Positions 16,171 to 25,087 of a stretch of DNA of 64,000 nt are shown one piece after another. The DNA is from Solirubrobacterales bacterium. Its GTDB lineage: Bacteria; Actinomycetota; Thermoleophilia; Solirubrobacterales; 70-9. The notes below the pieces were generated by a model that worked only from the letters and a program-made list of their open reading frames with translations, was not told the DNA's origin and ran no database searches. The position numbers were made by a program, and so were the translations under genes. The stretch is from the NCBI GenBank assembly GCA_025936755.1, contig JAICSS010000010.1, positions 1-64,000 on the forward strand, given 5' to 3'. Numbering within the stretch: position 1 is the first letter of the stretch; each line of letters starts with the position of its first letter.

Positions 16171-16971
16171 TCAGCCCGTCACACCTTTCACCACCGGGTA
16201 ATAGCCATCGGCATGACCTGTGACCTTCGGGTGGTAGCTTTCGCTCGTCGGGTTGGAGAGGCCGTTGATCCACTCCGTGCTGGAGCCGCCGCCCCCGTCG
16301 CAGACCGCGTGGCCGACGAAGGGCGGGATCACGTCGCGGAAGATGAAGTTCGCCCCCGCTCGCGAGGCGGCGGCACTCTCCACCGTCCGCAGCATTTCGG
16401 CCGTCTGGTTGAGCCGGCTCTCCTCGCTGGGGCTGAACCAGGTGAACGCGTTGCAGTCTTCGCCGTTGAACAGCTTCGGGTAGTCGAGCACGATCACCTT
16501 CGCGCTCGGCGAGTGCGACTTGATCGTGTTGTTGACCAGGTCGAGCCGGCCCGGCAGCGTGTTCTGGATGTAGGACTGGGCGGTGTTGATCGCCCCGTCG
16601 CAGTCCGACGCCCACGAGGGCTGCGCGCAGGTGGTGATCACGCTCGAGAAGCCGGCGTCGTTGCCGCCGATCGTGTAGGTGACCCAGTTGGTGTCGCTGG
16701 TCAGGCTGGCCGCCTGGGTGTTGATCAGGTCACCCGTCTTCGCCCCCGAGCAGGCGGCGTCGACGAAGGTCCATTCGGGATGGGCGTTGTGCAGCAGGTA
16801 AGGGTACGCGTACACCGACCGCTGGCAGGTCGATTCGTAGAAGGTCCGGGTGCCGGTGCCCGACGAGTACGAGTCCCCGAGGGCGACGTACTTGGTCGCC
16901 ATGGCGGAGCTGGCGAACGCGAGACAGAGCGCCGCGACGGCAAGGACGGCTGAGATGCGCCTCCACTTCAT
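16171..16971 (-). CDS. Secreted SGNH/GDSL-type esterase
   Basis: 266 residues with a Sec signal peptide (ISAVLAVAALCLAFASSAMA). Block I is VALGDSYSSGTG with catalytic Ser34, a GGND oxyanion block follows, and the C-terminal SYHPKVTGHADGYYPVV has the catalytic His. Paired cysteines suggest disulfides. The layout matches actinobacterial extracellular lipases/esterases of the SGNH 'lipase-2' type. The start ATG 16971 has AGGAGGAAC immediately upstream, which overrules longer frames. Confidence 0.9.
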   Translation of the reverse strand: MKWRRISAVLAVAALCLAFASSAMATKYVALGDSYSSGTGTRTFYESTCQRSVYAYPYLLHNAHPEWTFVDAACSGAKTGDLINTQAASLTSDTNWVTYTIGGNDAGFSSVITTCAQPSWASDCDGAINTAQSYIQNTLPGRLDLVNNTIKSHSPSAKVIVLDYPKLFNGEDCNAFTWFSPSEESRLNQTAEMLRTVESAAASRAGANFIFRDVIPPFVGHAVCDGGGGSSTEWINGLSNPTSESYHPKVTGHADGYYPVVKGVTG

Positions 16972-17119
16972 GATGTTCCTCCTGTAGCTGGAACCGCTGC
17001 CCTTGCCCACGCCGCACTTCCCGACGGCCACCCGGCGGTGTTGATCAGAATTTTTCGACTATAGCTGCGGACCCGCGACTCACAAAACCGGCCGACGACG
17101 CCGATAGAAACGTCTCGAC

Positions 17120-18382
17120 ATGGTCCGCTTCGCCCTCAACGACGATCTGCAGCGGCGGCGGCCGACGGTCTTCTTCCGCGCCCTGATCGCCCTCCCGTGC
17201 CTGATCTGGGTCGGGATCTGGGGAATCGGCGCCGCCCTCGTCGCCGTCATCAACTGGGTGGCGACCCTGATCCGAGGGAAGTCCCCCGCCACGCTGCACG
17301 AGTTCCTCGCCAAATACGTCCGCTACACGACCCACGTCTACGCCTACCTCTACCTCGCCGCCGACCCGTTCCCCGGCTTCAGCGACGACCGGGCCTATCC
17401 GGTCGACGTCGAGATCGAGCCGCCGGCGCGCCAGAACCGCTGGACCGTTGCCTTTCGCCTCGTCCTCGCCGTGCCGGCGCTGCTGATCGTCGGGGTTCTC
17501 GGCGGCTCGGGCAGCCTCCTCGACGCGCTGAACGAATCGAGCGAAAGCCCGCGCTTCTTCGGCGCCCTCGTGGTCGTCGGGGTCTTCGGCTGGTTCTACG
17601 CGATGGCCCGCGGCCGGATGCCGCGCGGCCTCCGGGACCTGGCCGCCTACGCGCTCTCCTACGGCGCCCGGGCCTGGGCCTACCTGCTGCTGCTGACCGA
17701 CCGCTACCCCTCCAGCGACCCGCTGACCGCGATCGGGCCCCTGCCGACCCGCTCGGACCCGGTGCGGCTGGAGGTCGCCGACGACCTGCGCCGCAGCCGC
17801 CTCACCGTCTTCTTCCGGCTCGCCCTCGCCTTCCCCCACCTCGTCTGGCTGGCGCTCTGGGGCCTGCTGGCGCTGCTGGTCGCGATCGTCAACTGGTTCG
17901 CGACGCTCGCCATGGGCACCTCGCCGGGCTGGGCGCACCGGTTCCTCTCCCGCTATCTGCGCTACCAGCAGCACGTCAGCGCCTTCCTCTACCTCGTCGG
18001 CAACCCGTTTCCGGGCTTCGTCGGCGCTTCCGGCACCTACCCGATCGAAATCCACATCGCCGAGCGCCGGCGCCAGAACCGCTGGACCGTCCTCTTCCGC
18101 GCCATCCTCGCCCTGCCGGCGCTGATCCTCACCGCCCTCTTCGGCCAGCTGCTCGCGGTCGTCGCCTTCCTCGGCTGGTTCGCGGGGCTGTTCACGGCGC
18201 GGATGCCGCTCGGCCTGCGGAACGCCGGCGCCTACGCCATCCGCTACAGCACCCAGGCCAACGCCTACTTCCTGCTGCTGACCGACTCCTACCCCTACAG
18301 CGGTCCCTGCCACGAAGGGCCCCCGGGCCTGCCGGTCCCCGCCCCGGACCCCCGCCCGGTCCCCGCGTCCCTCGATGTCTAG
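17120..18382 (+). CDS. DUF4389 membrane protein, internally duplicated
   Basis: 420 residues made of two similar halves. Each contains RxTVFFRLxLAxPxLxW, a helix pair ending VIVNWxxTL, and YxxHVxAxLYLxxxPFPGF, then RQNRWTVxFRxxLAxPALL and a final AYALxYxxxAxAYLLLLTDxYP. The repeated helix-pair arrangement is DUF4389. Its function is unknown; many membrane helices place it in the cytoplasmic membrane. It overlaps the M48 gene by 8 nt, so the two are co-translated. Confidence 0.85.
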   Translation: MVRFALNDDLQRRRPTVFFRALIALPCLIWVGIWGIGAALVAVINWVATLIRGKSPATLHEFLAKYVRYTTHVYAYLYLAADPFPGFSDDRAYPVDVEIEPPARQNRWTVAFRLVLAVPALLIVGVLGGSGSLLDALNESSESPRFFGALVVVGVFGWFYAMARGRMPRGLRDLAAYALSYGARAWAYLLLLTDRYPSSDPLTAIGPLPTRSDPVRLEVADDLRRSRLTVFFRLALAFPHLVWLALWGLLALLVAIVNWFATLAMGTSPGWAHRFLSRYLRYQQHVSAFLYLVGNPFPGFVGASGTYPIEIHIAERRRQNRWTVLFRAILALPALILTALFGQLLAVVAFLGWFAGLFTARMPLGLRNAGAYAIRYSTQANAYFLLLTDSYPYSGPCHEGPPGLPVPAPDPRPVPASLDV

Positions 18383-19583
18383 GCGCCTGCGGCCGGCGAC
18401 GATCGCGCTGCCGGTCGGCGCCGCGCTCTGGGCCTGGGCGGCGTACGCCCTCTGGAACGCGACTCATCTCCCCTCCCTCGACCTCCCCCAGCTCGACGCC
18501 CACCGCTACTTCAGCGACTCCTTTCTCGAGCGCAGCGCCGACTACGAGCTCTTCCTCGGGTTCCTCGGGCTGATCGGCTCGATCGCGCTCGTCACCGTGC
18601 TCGTCCTCTACGCCTGGCACGGCCCCCGCCTCGTCCGCGAGTCCGCCGCCGGCCGGGTCGGCACCGGGATGCTGCTGGCGATGCTCGGCTTCGCCGTCGT
18701 CTGGCTCGCGGAGCTCCCCTTCGACCTGCTCGGGCTCTGGTGGCAGCGGCGCCACGACGTCTCCCACGAGGGCTATCTCCGGCACCTGCTCTTCGGCTTC
18801 CTCGGGCTCGGCGGGACCTTCGTCTTCCTCTGCCTCGGGATCGGGATCATGATGGGGCTGGCCGGGGTGATGCGCCGCTGGTGGTGGCTGGCCGCGGTGC
18901 CGGCCTTCGTCGCGCTCGGGCTGCTCTCCGCCTTCCTCAGCCCCTACCTGATCCCCGGCACCGAGCCGCTGCACAAGCCCGCCCTCGAGCAGGAAGCGCG
19001 GACGCTGGAGCGGATCGAGGGGACCGGCGAATCGCGTCTGCGGGTGCAGGAAGTCCACGAATTCACCGACGCGCCGAACGCGGAGACGGTCGGGCTCGGG
19101 CCCACCACCACCATCGTCCTCTGGGACACGCTGCTCGACGGCGACTTCAGCCCGGCCGAGGTCCGCTTCGTAGTCGCCCACGAGATCGGCCACGTCGCCC
19201 ACGACGACGTCCTCAAGCGCGTCGGCTGGCTCGCCCTCTTCCTCCTCCCCGCCCTCGGCCTCACCGCCTACCTCACCCGCCGCCGCGGCGGCCTCGCCCA
19301 GCCCGAGGCGATCCCGGTCGCGATCCTCGTCCTCGCCGTCACCCAGCTCCTCGCCGCCCCCCTCCTCAACACCGCCTTCCGCCGCGAAGAGGCCGCCGCC
19401 GACTGGGCCGCCCTCGAAGCCACCCGCGAACCCACCGCCGCCAAGGCCTCCTTCCGCCGGCTGGCGACGAAGAGCCTCAGCGACCCCGACCCGCCCTTCT
19501 GGATCGACGGCCTGTACGGCAACCACCCGACGACGATGGAACGGATCGCGATGGCCGAAGCGTGGGAGGCTCCTGCGCGATGA
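18375..19583 (+). CDS. M48-family membrane metallopeptidase (CAAX protease/HtpX-like)
   Basis: 402 residues. Five N-terminal membrane helices precede the zinc motif HEIGH (VVAHEIGHVAHDDV, about residue 275). A further helix pair follows, then a Glu in RREEAAADWAALEATR that fits the third zinc ligand. The family cleaves prenylated or misfolded membrane proteins. It overlaps the DUF4389 gene upstream and the next membrane gene downstream (ATGA), forming a three-gene operon. Confidence 0.9.
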   Translation: MSRRLRPATIALPVGAALWAWAAYALWNATHLPSLDLPQLDAHRYFSDSFLERSADYELFLGFLGLIGSIALVTVLVLYAWHGPRLVRESAAGRVGTGMLLAMLGFAVVWLAELPFDLLGLWWQRRHDVSHEGYLRHLLFGFLGLGGTFVFLCLGIGIMMGLAGVMRRWWWLAAVPAFVALGLLSAFLSPYLIPGTEPLHKPALEQEARTLERIEGTGESRLRVQEVHEFTDAPNAETVGLGPTTTIVLWDTLLDGDFSPAEVRFVVAHEIGHVAHDDVLKRVGWLALFLLPALGLTAYLTRRRGGLAQPEAIPVAILVLAVTQLLAAPLLNTAFRREEAAADWAALEATREPTAAKASFRRLATKSLSDPDPPFWIDGLYGNHPTTMERIAMAEAWEAPAR

Positions 19584-20122
19584 CCCACCCCTCGATGCGT
19601 GGATGGGCGCTGGCCGCCACCGCCATCGCGACCCTGCTGCTGCTTTGGGCGATGTCGCCGACGGAGAATCGCATGCAGGCCAACGGTCCGGGGATGGTCC
19701 CCTTCGAGTTGAGCGGCGGCCAGCAGCGGGCCGACGAGATCCTCGCCGAATGGGGCGAGGACGGCCGCGACGCCGCCCGCGAACAGCTCTGGATCGACTA
19801 CGGGTTCATGCTGGCCTACGGCAGCTTCCTCGGGCTGGCCGGCGCCGCCGTCCGCGACCGCTGCCGCCGCCACGGGCTCGGACGGCTCGCCGCAGCCGGC
19901 GAAATCGCCGTCTGGCTCGGCCCCCTCGCCGCCGCCTTCGACGCCCTCGAGAACGCCTGCCTCCTGCTCACCGTGGGGGGCCACGGTGCCCCATTCCCCT
20001 CTCTGGCCACGGTCTTCGCCACCTGCAAGTTCGCCCTCCTCGTCGGGGCGATCGCCTACCTGCTCGTCGGCATCGCCGCGGTCCTCAGCCGCCGCGGTCG
20101 GGAGGAGCAGCCGAGCGGCTAG
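19580..20122 (+). CDS. Membrane protein of unknown function, 180 residues
   Basis: The ATG overlaps the M48 stop (ATGA). The product has about four membrane helices: residues 8-25, 73-90 (GFMLAYGSFLGLAGAA), 105-135 and 148-170, with an extracytoplasmic or cytoplasmic loop at 30-70. I do not recognise a named family. The coupling to the M48 protease suggests shared membrane function. Confidence 0.75.
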   Translation: MTHPSMRGWALAATAIATLLLLWAMSPTENRMQANGPGMVPFELSGGQQRADEILAEWGEDGRDAAREQLWIDYGFMLAYGSFLGLAGAAVRDRCRRHGLGRLAAAGEIAVWLGPLAAAFDALENACLLLTVGGHGAPFPSLATVFATCKFALLVGAIAYLLVGIAAVLSRRGREEQPSG

Positions 20123-20158
20123 ACCGCAGCGTCCGCCGGAAACAGAAAGGATGCGCCC

Positions 20159-20413
20159 ATGCCCCAACCACGCCGCGCCGGCAAACGCAATGAGCCCCAG
20201 GACTTCGGCTGGGTGATCTCCTTCGGCTGCAAAACCACCGGCACCCTCCGCCGCCTCAAAGTCGACACCGATCCCTCCTCGGACACCAGCCCGATCGAGG
20301 TCCCCTGTCCCTGCGGCGAAACCCACCGCGTCACCGTCTCCCCCTACCGGCGGCGGCGCGCGGCGGACGAGCCTTTCGACCTCGAGGTCAAGAGCCTCGA
20401 CGAGCTGCGCTAG
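20159..20413 (+). CDS. Small basic protein with CxCxxxH motif
   Basis: 84 residues, AAAGGA before the ATG. One Cys at residue 22 (SFGCKTTG) and a CPCGETH cluster (residues 48-54) could form a metal site. No known family recognised. It sits 36 nt after the membrane protein gene and may be read with it. Confidence 0.65.
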   Translation: MPQPRRAGKRNEPQDFGWVISFGCKTTGTLRRLKVDTDPSSDTSPIEVPCPCGETHRVTVSPYRRRRAADEPFDLEVKSLDELR

Positions 20414-20431
20414 CGCGAAGCCTGCGGCCCG

Positions 20432-21538
20432 CTACGAGAGCTCGATGACGCTGCGGATCCCGTCCTGGGCCTCCATCAGCTCGAAGCCGCGGTTGACTTC
20501 GTCGAGCCCGATCCGGTGCGAGACGAACGGGTCGAGGTCGATCTCCCCGGCCAGGTAGCGGTCGACGAGCACCGGGACCTGGTCGCGGCCCTTGACGCCG
20601 CCGAAGGAGGAGCCGGCGATGCGGCGGCCGGTGATCAGCAGGCGCGGGACGACGTCGAGGGTCTCCCCCCGCCCGGCGACGCCGGCGACGGTGCAGAGGC
20701 CCCAGCCCATCCGCGCCGCCTCGACCGCCTGGCGCATCACCGCGACGTTGCCGGTCGCCTCGAAGGTGTAGTCGGCGCCGAAGCCGCCGGTCATCTCGAG
20801 GATTCGCTCGACCGCCCCCTCCCCGCCCTCGAGCAGGTCGGTCGCGCCCTGGCCGCGGGCCAGCTCCAGCCGCTGCGGCGAGAGGTCGACGCAGACGATC
20901 CGCTCGGCCCCCCGCAGGCGGCAGCCGGCGACCGCGCCGAGGCCGACCATGCCGGCGCCGAAGACGGCGCAGCTGCTCCCGGGCTGTACGGCGGCGGTGT
21001 TGATCGCGGCGCCGAGCCCGGTCGAGAGGCCGCAGGCGAAGAGGCAGGCGTGCTCGAACGGGGCCTCCGGGCTCACCTTCGCCAGCGCGATCTCCGGCAT
21101 CACCGTGTACTCGGCGAAGGTCGAGCAGCCCATGAAGCTGCGGATCTCCTCCCCGTCGCGGGAGATCCGCGTCGTCCCGTCGGGTAGGTGCCCCTTGTTC
21201 TGCTCCTCGCGGATCGCCAGGCAGAGGTTGGTGCGCTCGTCCAGGCAGTGGACGCATTCGCGGCACTGGGGCGAGAAGAGGGTGACGACGTGGTCGCCCG
21301 GCGCCAGCGAGCCGACGTCGGGCCCGACCGCCTCGACCACCCCGGCGCCCTCGTGCCCGAGCACGGTCGGCACGTAGCCGGAGGGGTCGGCGCCGGAGGC
21401 GGTGTAGAGGTCGGTGTGGCAGACACCGCAGGCGTGCAGCCGGACCAGCACCTCCCCGGCCCGCGGCTCGGCCAGCTCGACCTCCTGCACCGCCAGCGGC
21501 TCGCCGAACTCCTCCAGCACGGCCGCCCGCATCCTCAT
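20432..21538 (-). CDS. Zinc-dependent alcohol dehydrogenase (class III type)
   Basis: 368 residues of the MDR superfamily. Catalytic zinc ligands: CGVCHTD and GHEGAGVV; structural zinc cysteines lie in SPQCRECVHCLDERTNLC. The cofactor site is VFGAGMVGLG with Asp at VCVDLS, indicating NAD(H). The DIxxGGG/GCSTFAEY segment resembles class III/mycothiol-type formaldehyde or aryl-alcohol dehydrogenases; the real substrate is unclear. The ATG at 21538 overlaps the TGA of the upstream reductase gene (ATGA), so the two are one unit. Confidence 0.9.
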   Translation of the reverse strand: MRMRAAVLEEFGEPLAVQEVELAEPRAGEVLVRLHACGVCHTDLYTASGADPSGYVPTVLGHEGAGVVEAVGPDVGSLAPGDHVVTLFSPQCRECVHCLDERTNLCLAIREEQNKGHLPDGTTRISRDGEEIRSFMGCSTFAEYTVMPEIALAKVSPEAPFEHACLFACGLSTGLGAAINTAAVQPGSSCAVFGAGMVGLGAVAGCRLRGAERIVCVDLSPQRLELARGQGATDLLEGGEGAVERILEMTGGFGADYTFEATGNVAVMRQAVEAARMGWGLCTVAGVAGRGETLDVVPRLLITGRRIAGSSFGGVKGRDQVPVLVDRYLAGEIDLDPFVSHRIGLDEVNRGFELMEAQDGIRSVIELS

Positions 21539-22533
21539 GCGGCCAGGCTCCTGCCGCAGTCGGCGATCGTCTCCTCGACCGGACGCGGCTCCCAGCCCAG
21601 CGCTCTCGCCTTCGCGCTGGAGAGCTCGACCCGCTTGCCGAGCTGGCCGACGACCGAGCGCGCGGCGGGGTCGAACAGCGCCATCCCCCGCACCAGGAAG
21701 TCGGGGATCGAGCGCTTCGGCACCTTCGCCGCCTCCGGCCCGAGGCGCTCGCGCAGGACCCTGGCGACGTCGGCCATCCACTGGAAGCGGGCCGTCGCCA
21801 GGTAGCGCTCGCCCCCGGCCTCGGCTGCGGTCATCGCCAGGATGTGCAGGTCGGCGACGTCGCGCACGTCGACGACGCTGAACCCGATCCGCGGCGTCCC
21901 CGGCATCCCCTGCAGCAGCCGCTCGACCATCTGCAGCGAGGTGGAATGCTCGCCGCCGAACAGCGGGCCGAGGATCGCGCCGGGGTTGACCACCGCCAGC
22001 CGCTCCTCCTCCCCCCGCTCCCGCACCAGGTCCCAGGCGGCCAGCTCGGCGCTCGTCTTCGAGCGGGCATAAGGGGTGAGCGCGGTGTCGTCGGGGTCCG
22101 ACCAATCCGCCTCGGTGAGCGGCGCCCGAGCGGAGCCGGCGCTGCCGCGCACCGCCGCCACCGAGGAGGTGACGACCACCCGCCGCACGCCGGCACCGAG
22201 GGCGGCCCGCAGCACCCGCAGCGTCCCCTCCCGCGCCGGCACGATCAGCTCGTCGGGATCCTTCGGCTGCGCCGCCGGGAACGGAGAGGCGACGTGGAGG
22301 ACGTAGTCGCAGCCCGCGACCGCCTCCGCCCAGCCGCCGTCGGACCGCAGGTCCGCCTCCAGCACCGCGAGCCGGTCGCCGGCATCCACCTCCGACCCGA
22401 CCCGCGCCCGCACTTCCTCCTCCTTGGCGAGGCCCCGCACCGTCGTCCGCACCGCATAGCCGCGCCGCAGCAGCTCGACCACGCACCGCCCCCCGAGGAA
22501 CCCCGACCCGCCGCTGACCAGGACCGTCTCCAT
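21535..22533 (-). CDS. Extended SDR (dihydroflavonol-reductase-like)
   Basis: 332 residues. Nucleotide-binding VSGGSGFLGG near the N-terminus, VLHVASPFP, SSVAAVRG with the catalytic Ser region and YARSK for the Tyr/Lys pair. The family reduces aldehydes or ketones with NADPH. Coupling with the alcohol dehydrogenase suggests a shared redox substrate. A GTG lies one codon before the ATG chosen. Confidence 0.87.
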   Translation of the reverse strand: METVLVSGGSGFLGGRCVVELLRRGYAVRTTVRGLAKEEEVRARVGSEVDAGDRLAVLEADLRSDGGWAEAVAGCDYVLHVASPFPAAQPKDPDELIVPAREGTLRVLRAALGAGVRRVVVTSSVAAVRGSAGSARAPLTEADWSDPDDTALTPYARSKTSAELAAWDLVRERGEEERLAVVNPGAILGPLFGGEHSTSLQMVERLLQGMPGTPRIGFSVVDVRDVADLHILAMTAAEAGGERYLATARFQWMADVARVLRERLGPEAAKVPKRSIPDFLVRGMALFDPAARSVVGQLGKRVELSSAKARALGWEPRPVEETIADCGRSLAA

Positions 22534-22558
22534 CACGGCCCACCCTAGCCCGTGGCGC

Positions 22559-24847
22559 TCAGGGCGTTGCCGGCTGATTCACCAGCGCTTCATACCCGCG
22601 GCACGGCTCGCCCCGCAGACCCGGGCAGGGAGGCAGGCCGGTCGGCACGCTCACCCCGGGCACGACCGGCAGCAAAACGTTCGAGGGGGTATCCCCCCCG
22701 TAGGCGATCGCGACCTGCGCGCTGCCTTCCGGTTCGGTTTGATCGAAGGACCAGATCGGCTGGGTGCCGTTGGGGGCGGCGATCGTCACCCGGATCCGCG
22801 AGCCGGCCCGATAGGCGTGGCCCTCGTAGTAGAGCGGGATCGTGACCGGCACGAACTGATCGGCCGGAAGCGGGGAGACGTCGGCTTCCCGCAGGCTCAA
22901 AACCGGCTCGAGCGCGGTGCTCTTTTCGAGGTCGAGCTTGCGCTCGTTCCCCCGCACCCAGCCGTTCTGGACGAAGGTCTCCTTGCCGTCGGGCCTCACC
23001 TCGCTGATCGTCGCCTGGAGGTCGACGTTGGGAGTCGAGGAGCGGACCCAGACGTTCACCGCCCCGGCCCCGATCACGGTCGTGTTCGCGCTCAACGGCG
23101 CGGTGAGGTAGGAGACCGCGCTCCCCGGTGGGCTCTGCGCCCATTCGTATTTGGGCGCCGCCGTCCAGAGGCCGCCTTCGCCGGCGGCGGTGTCGCCGCT
23201 GAAGTCGGTCCTCGGCAGAGCGTCGGCGTCCCAGGTGAATTCGTCGGCCCCCGAGCCGGCCGGTGGACCGCCGCTCAGGCTGCCGCCTGGCGACAGGTAC
23301 CAGGCCCTGGCTTCGGTGCCCGGTACCGGGAGCCCGTCGAAGGACTTTTCGAAGCCGGGATAGGGGCGGCCAGGCGAGACCCCGCCGGCGCCGTTGTCGA
23401 AGAGGACCCGGACCGGCTTCAGGTTCTCGAAGGCGTTCAGCGCCGAGCCATAGGTCGGCAGCAGCTGAATCGGATCCGGGGGAAGCGTGACCCCGGGTAT
23501 GCCCATCGCTTCCTGGTAGATCAGCGGCGCGGCTGCGTGGATCGCCGACGAAGCGAGGATCGGCGGCCGTTTTGCGACATAGAGCTGCAGGAAGTCGTAC
23601 CAGCGGTTGAAGGTCTCCGGGTCCAGCGAGTCGACGTGAGTGCCGTTGGTGAAGGTGAACCACTTCCGTTTCGTGCCGGTGAAGCGCTTGGCCAGGGTCG
23701 GGCAGTGGCCGCCGGTCTGCTCGTCGGTCCACTGGCAGGCCATGAAGGTCGGCACGTCGATCTTGTCGACGAAGGTGACCGGCGCCAGCGGATCGGCGAC
23801 TTCGGGCTTGTAGTGATCGTTTTCTTCGATCTTCCGGAGCAGATCCACAGCCTCGGGGTGGAGGGCCTGGTTGGCCGCGCAGGTCTGGTCGCCTTCCTGG
23901 ATGCGTTCGTAGGCCCATTCCTGGCCGCTGGTCGGAGAGGCGGCTTCGGCGTCGTGGACCCGCTCTTTGGCCCATTCGAGCGCGAACCCGGTATTGAGGA
24001 TGCCGCCCGGATAGAGGGTCGTCTGGGTGTTGTCGATCACCGACATCGGCGAGATCGCCGCCAGGCTGGGTGGCTCGGTCGCGGCGGTGAAGAGCTGGCT
24101 GATGCCGCCGTAGGAGATGCCCATCATCCCGACCTTGTGGTTCAGGGCCCAGGGCTGGCGGGAGATCGTCTCGATCACGTCATAGCCGTCGAGGCCCTGC
24201 AGCGGCTCGAAGAAGTCGAAGGCGCCGCCGGAGCAGCCGGTGCCGCGCATGTTGACGTCGACCACCGTGAAACCCATCAGGTTGGCGAGGATCGAGATCC
24301 CGTTTTCGGGGCCGGCGGGGTTCGCGTAGCCGTAGCCCGAGTACTCGATCAGGGTCGGCGTCGGGCCGCTCGGCAGCGGCGGCAGTTCCACGCCGGGCAG
24401 CGCGTGCGTCACGTCCTGCGGCGGATGCACGTCGATCGCCAGCTTGGTGCCGTCGCGCGTGGTCAGGTACCCGTACCCGCTCGCGGGGATCGACTGGTCA
24501 TAGAGGGCCGTGCTGGGGGGTGCCGATTGGGTCGTCAGGACCTGCAGCGGAGGCGATTCCGGGCCCGCCGAAGCGAGCCCGACGCGGTAGCCGTCTCCCG
24601 GCGCGACGTTGCGGAAGAGAACCCCGCCGAGTTCGTTGACGCTCCGCGTCGCGACTACCTGTTCCGCGCTGTCGTAGAGAGCCACCTGCGCGCCCGCCGG
24701 GAGGCCCGTCGCATAGACCTGTTCGACGCTCCCGCGGGCTTCGAAGGAGGGGTCGGCGCCAGCCTGCGCCGGGATCGCCAGCAACGCGAGCAGAGCCCCC
24801 CCGATCGCCGCCCAGCGGAGCCGCCCCTGCCAGCGCCGCCAATCCAA
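22559..24847 (-). CDS. Secreted CocE/NonD-type hydrolase
   Basis: 762 residues with an N-terminal signal peptide (AAIGGALLALLAIPAQAGA). A ~100-residue Ig-like region comes first, then the X-Pro dipeptidyl-peptidase S15-like alpha/beta hydrolase core: NMRGTGCSGGAFD, nucleophile elbow GMMGISYGG, NGTHVDS. The C-terminal jelly roll (about 520-750) has VWVRSSTPNVDLQATISEV. It probably cleaves esters or acyl bonds outside the cell. The start is a TTG without clear ribosome-binding site; a slightly different start is possible. Confidence 0.88.
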   Translation of the reverse strand: MDWRRWQGRLRWAAIGGALLALLAIPAQAGADPSFEARGSVEQVYATGLPAGAQVALYDSAEQVVATRSVNELGGVLFRNVAPGDGYRVGLASAGPESPPLQVLTTQSAPPSTALYDQSIPASGYGYLTTRDGTKLAIDVHPPQDVTHALPGVELPPLPSGPTPTLIEYSGYGYANPAGPENGISILANLMGFTVVDVNMRGTGCSGGAFDFFEPLQGLDGYDVIETISRQPWALNHKVGMMGISYGGISQLFTAATEPPSLAAISPMSVIDNTQTTLYPGGILNTGFALEWAKERVHDAEAASPTSGQEWAYERIQEGDQTCAANQALHPEAVDLLRKIEENDHYKPEVADPLAPVTFVDKIDVPTFMACQWTDEQTGGHCPTLAKRFTGTKRKWFTFTNGTHVDSLDPETFNRWYDFLQLYVAKRPPILASSAIHAAAPLIYQEAMGIPGVTLPPDPIQLLPTYGSALNAFENLKPVRVLFDNGAGGVSPGRPYPGFEKSFDGLPVPGTEARAWYLSPGGSLSGGPPAGSGADEFTWDADALPRTDFSGDTAAGEGGLWTAAPKYEWAQSPPGSAVSYLTAPLSANTTVIGAGAVNVWVRSSTPNVDLQATISEVRPDGKETFVQNGWVRGNERKLDLEKSTALEPVLSLREADVSPLPADQFVPVTIPLYYEGHAYRAGSRIRVTIAAPNGTQPIWSFDQTEPEGSAQVAIAYGGDTPSNVLLPVVPGVSVPTGLPPCPGLRGEPCRGYEALVNQPATP

Positions 24848-24958
24848 GATTTTGTTCCTACCAAAGATTCAGTACTTGTACCACGCGGCACGGGCTTTTC
24901 AAACCAGCCGTGCGCCCGGCCGGAGGCCGCTCGTTCCTTTCGCAGCAACCTCTAGAGG

Positions 24959-25032
24959 GGTGGCAGACGGGGCTCGAACCCGCGACCGCCGGCACCACAA
25001 GCCGGAGCTCTACCAGCTGAGCTACTGCCACC
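24959..25032 (-). tRNA. tRNA-His (GTG)
   Basis: A full cloverleaf: acceptor GTGGCAG/CTGCCAC with an extra 5' G facing discriminator C, as is special to tRNA-His, D-arm AGCTCAGCTGGTAGAGC, anticodon GTG at 24996-24998, T-arm GCGGGTTCGAGCCCCGT. CCA is not encoded. The stretch 24848-24958 beside it holds nothing else I recognise. Confidence 0.97.
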
Positions 25033-25087
25033 TCGCCGGCTTCAATCTAGCGGGCCGGGCGGGGGCTGGGGAGTGGCGGCTCGGTGC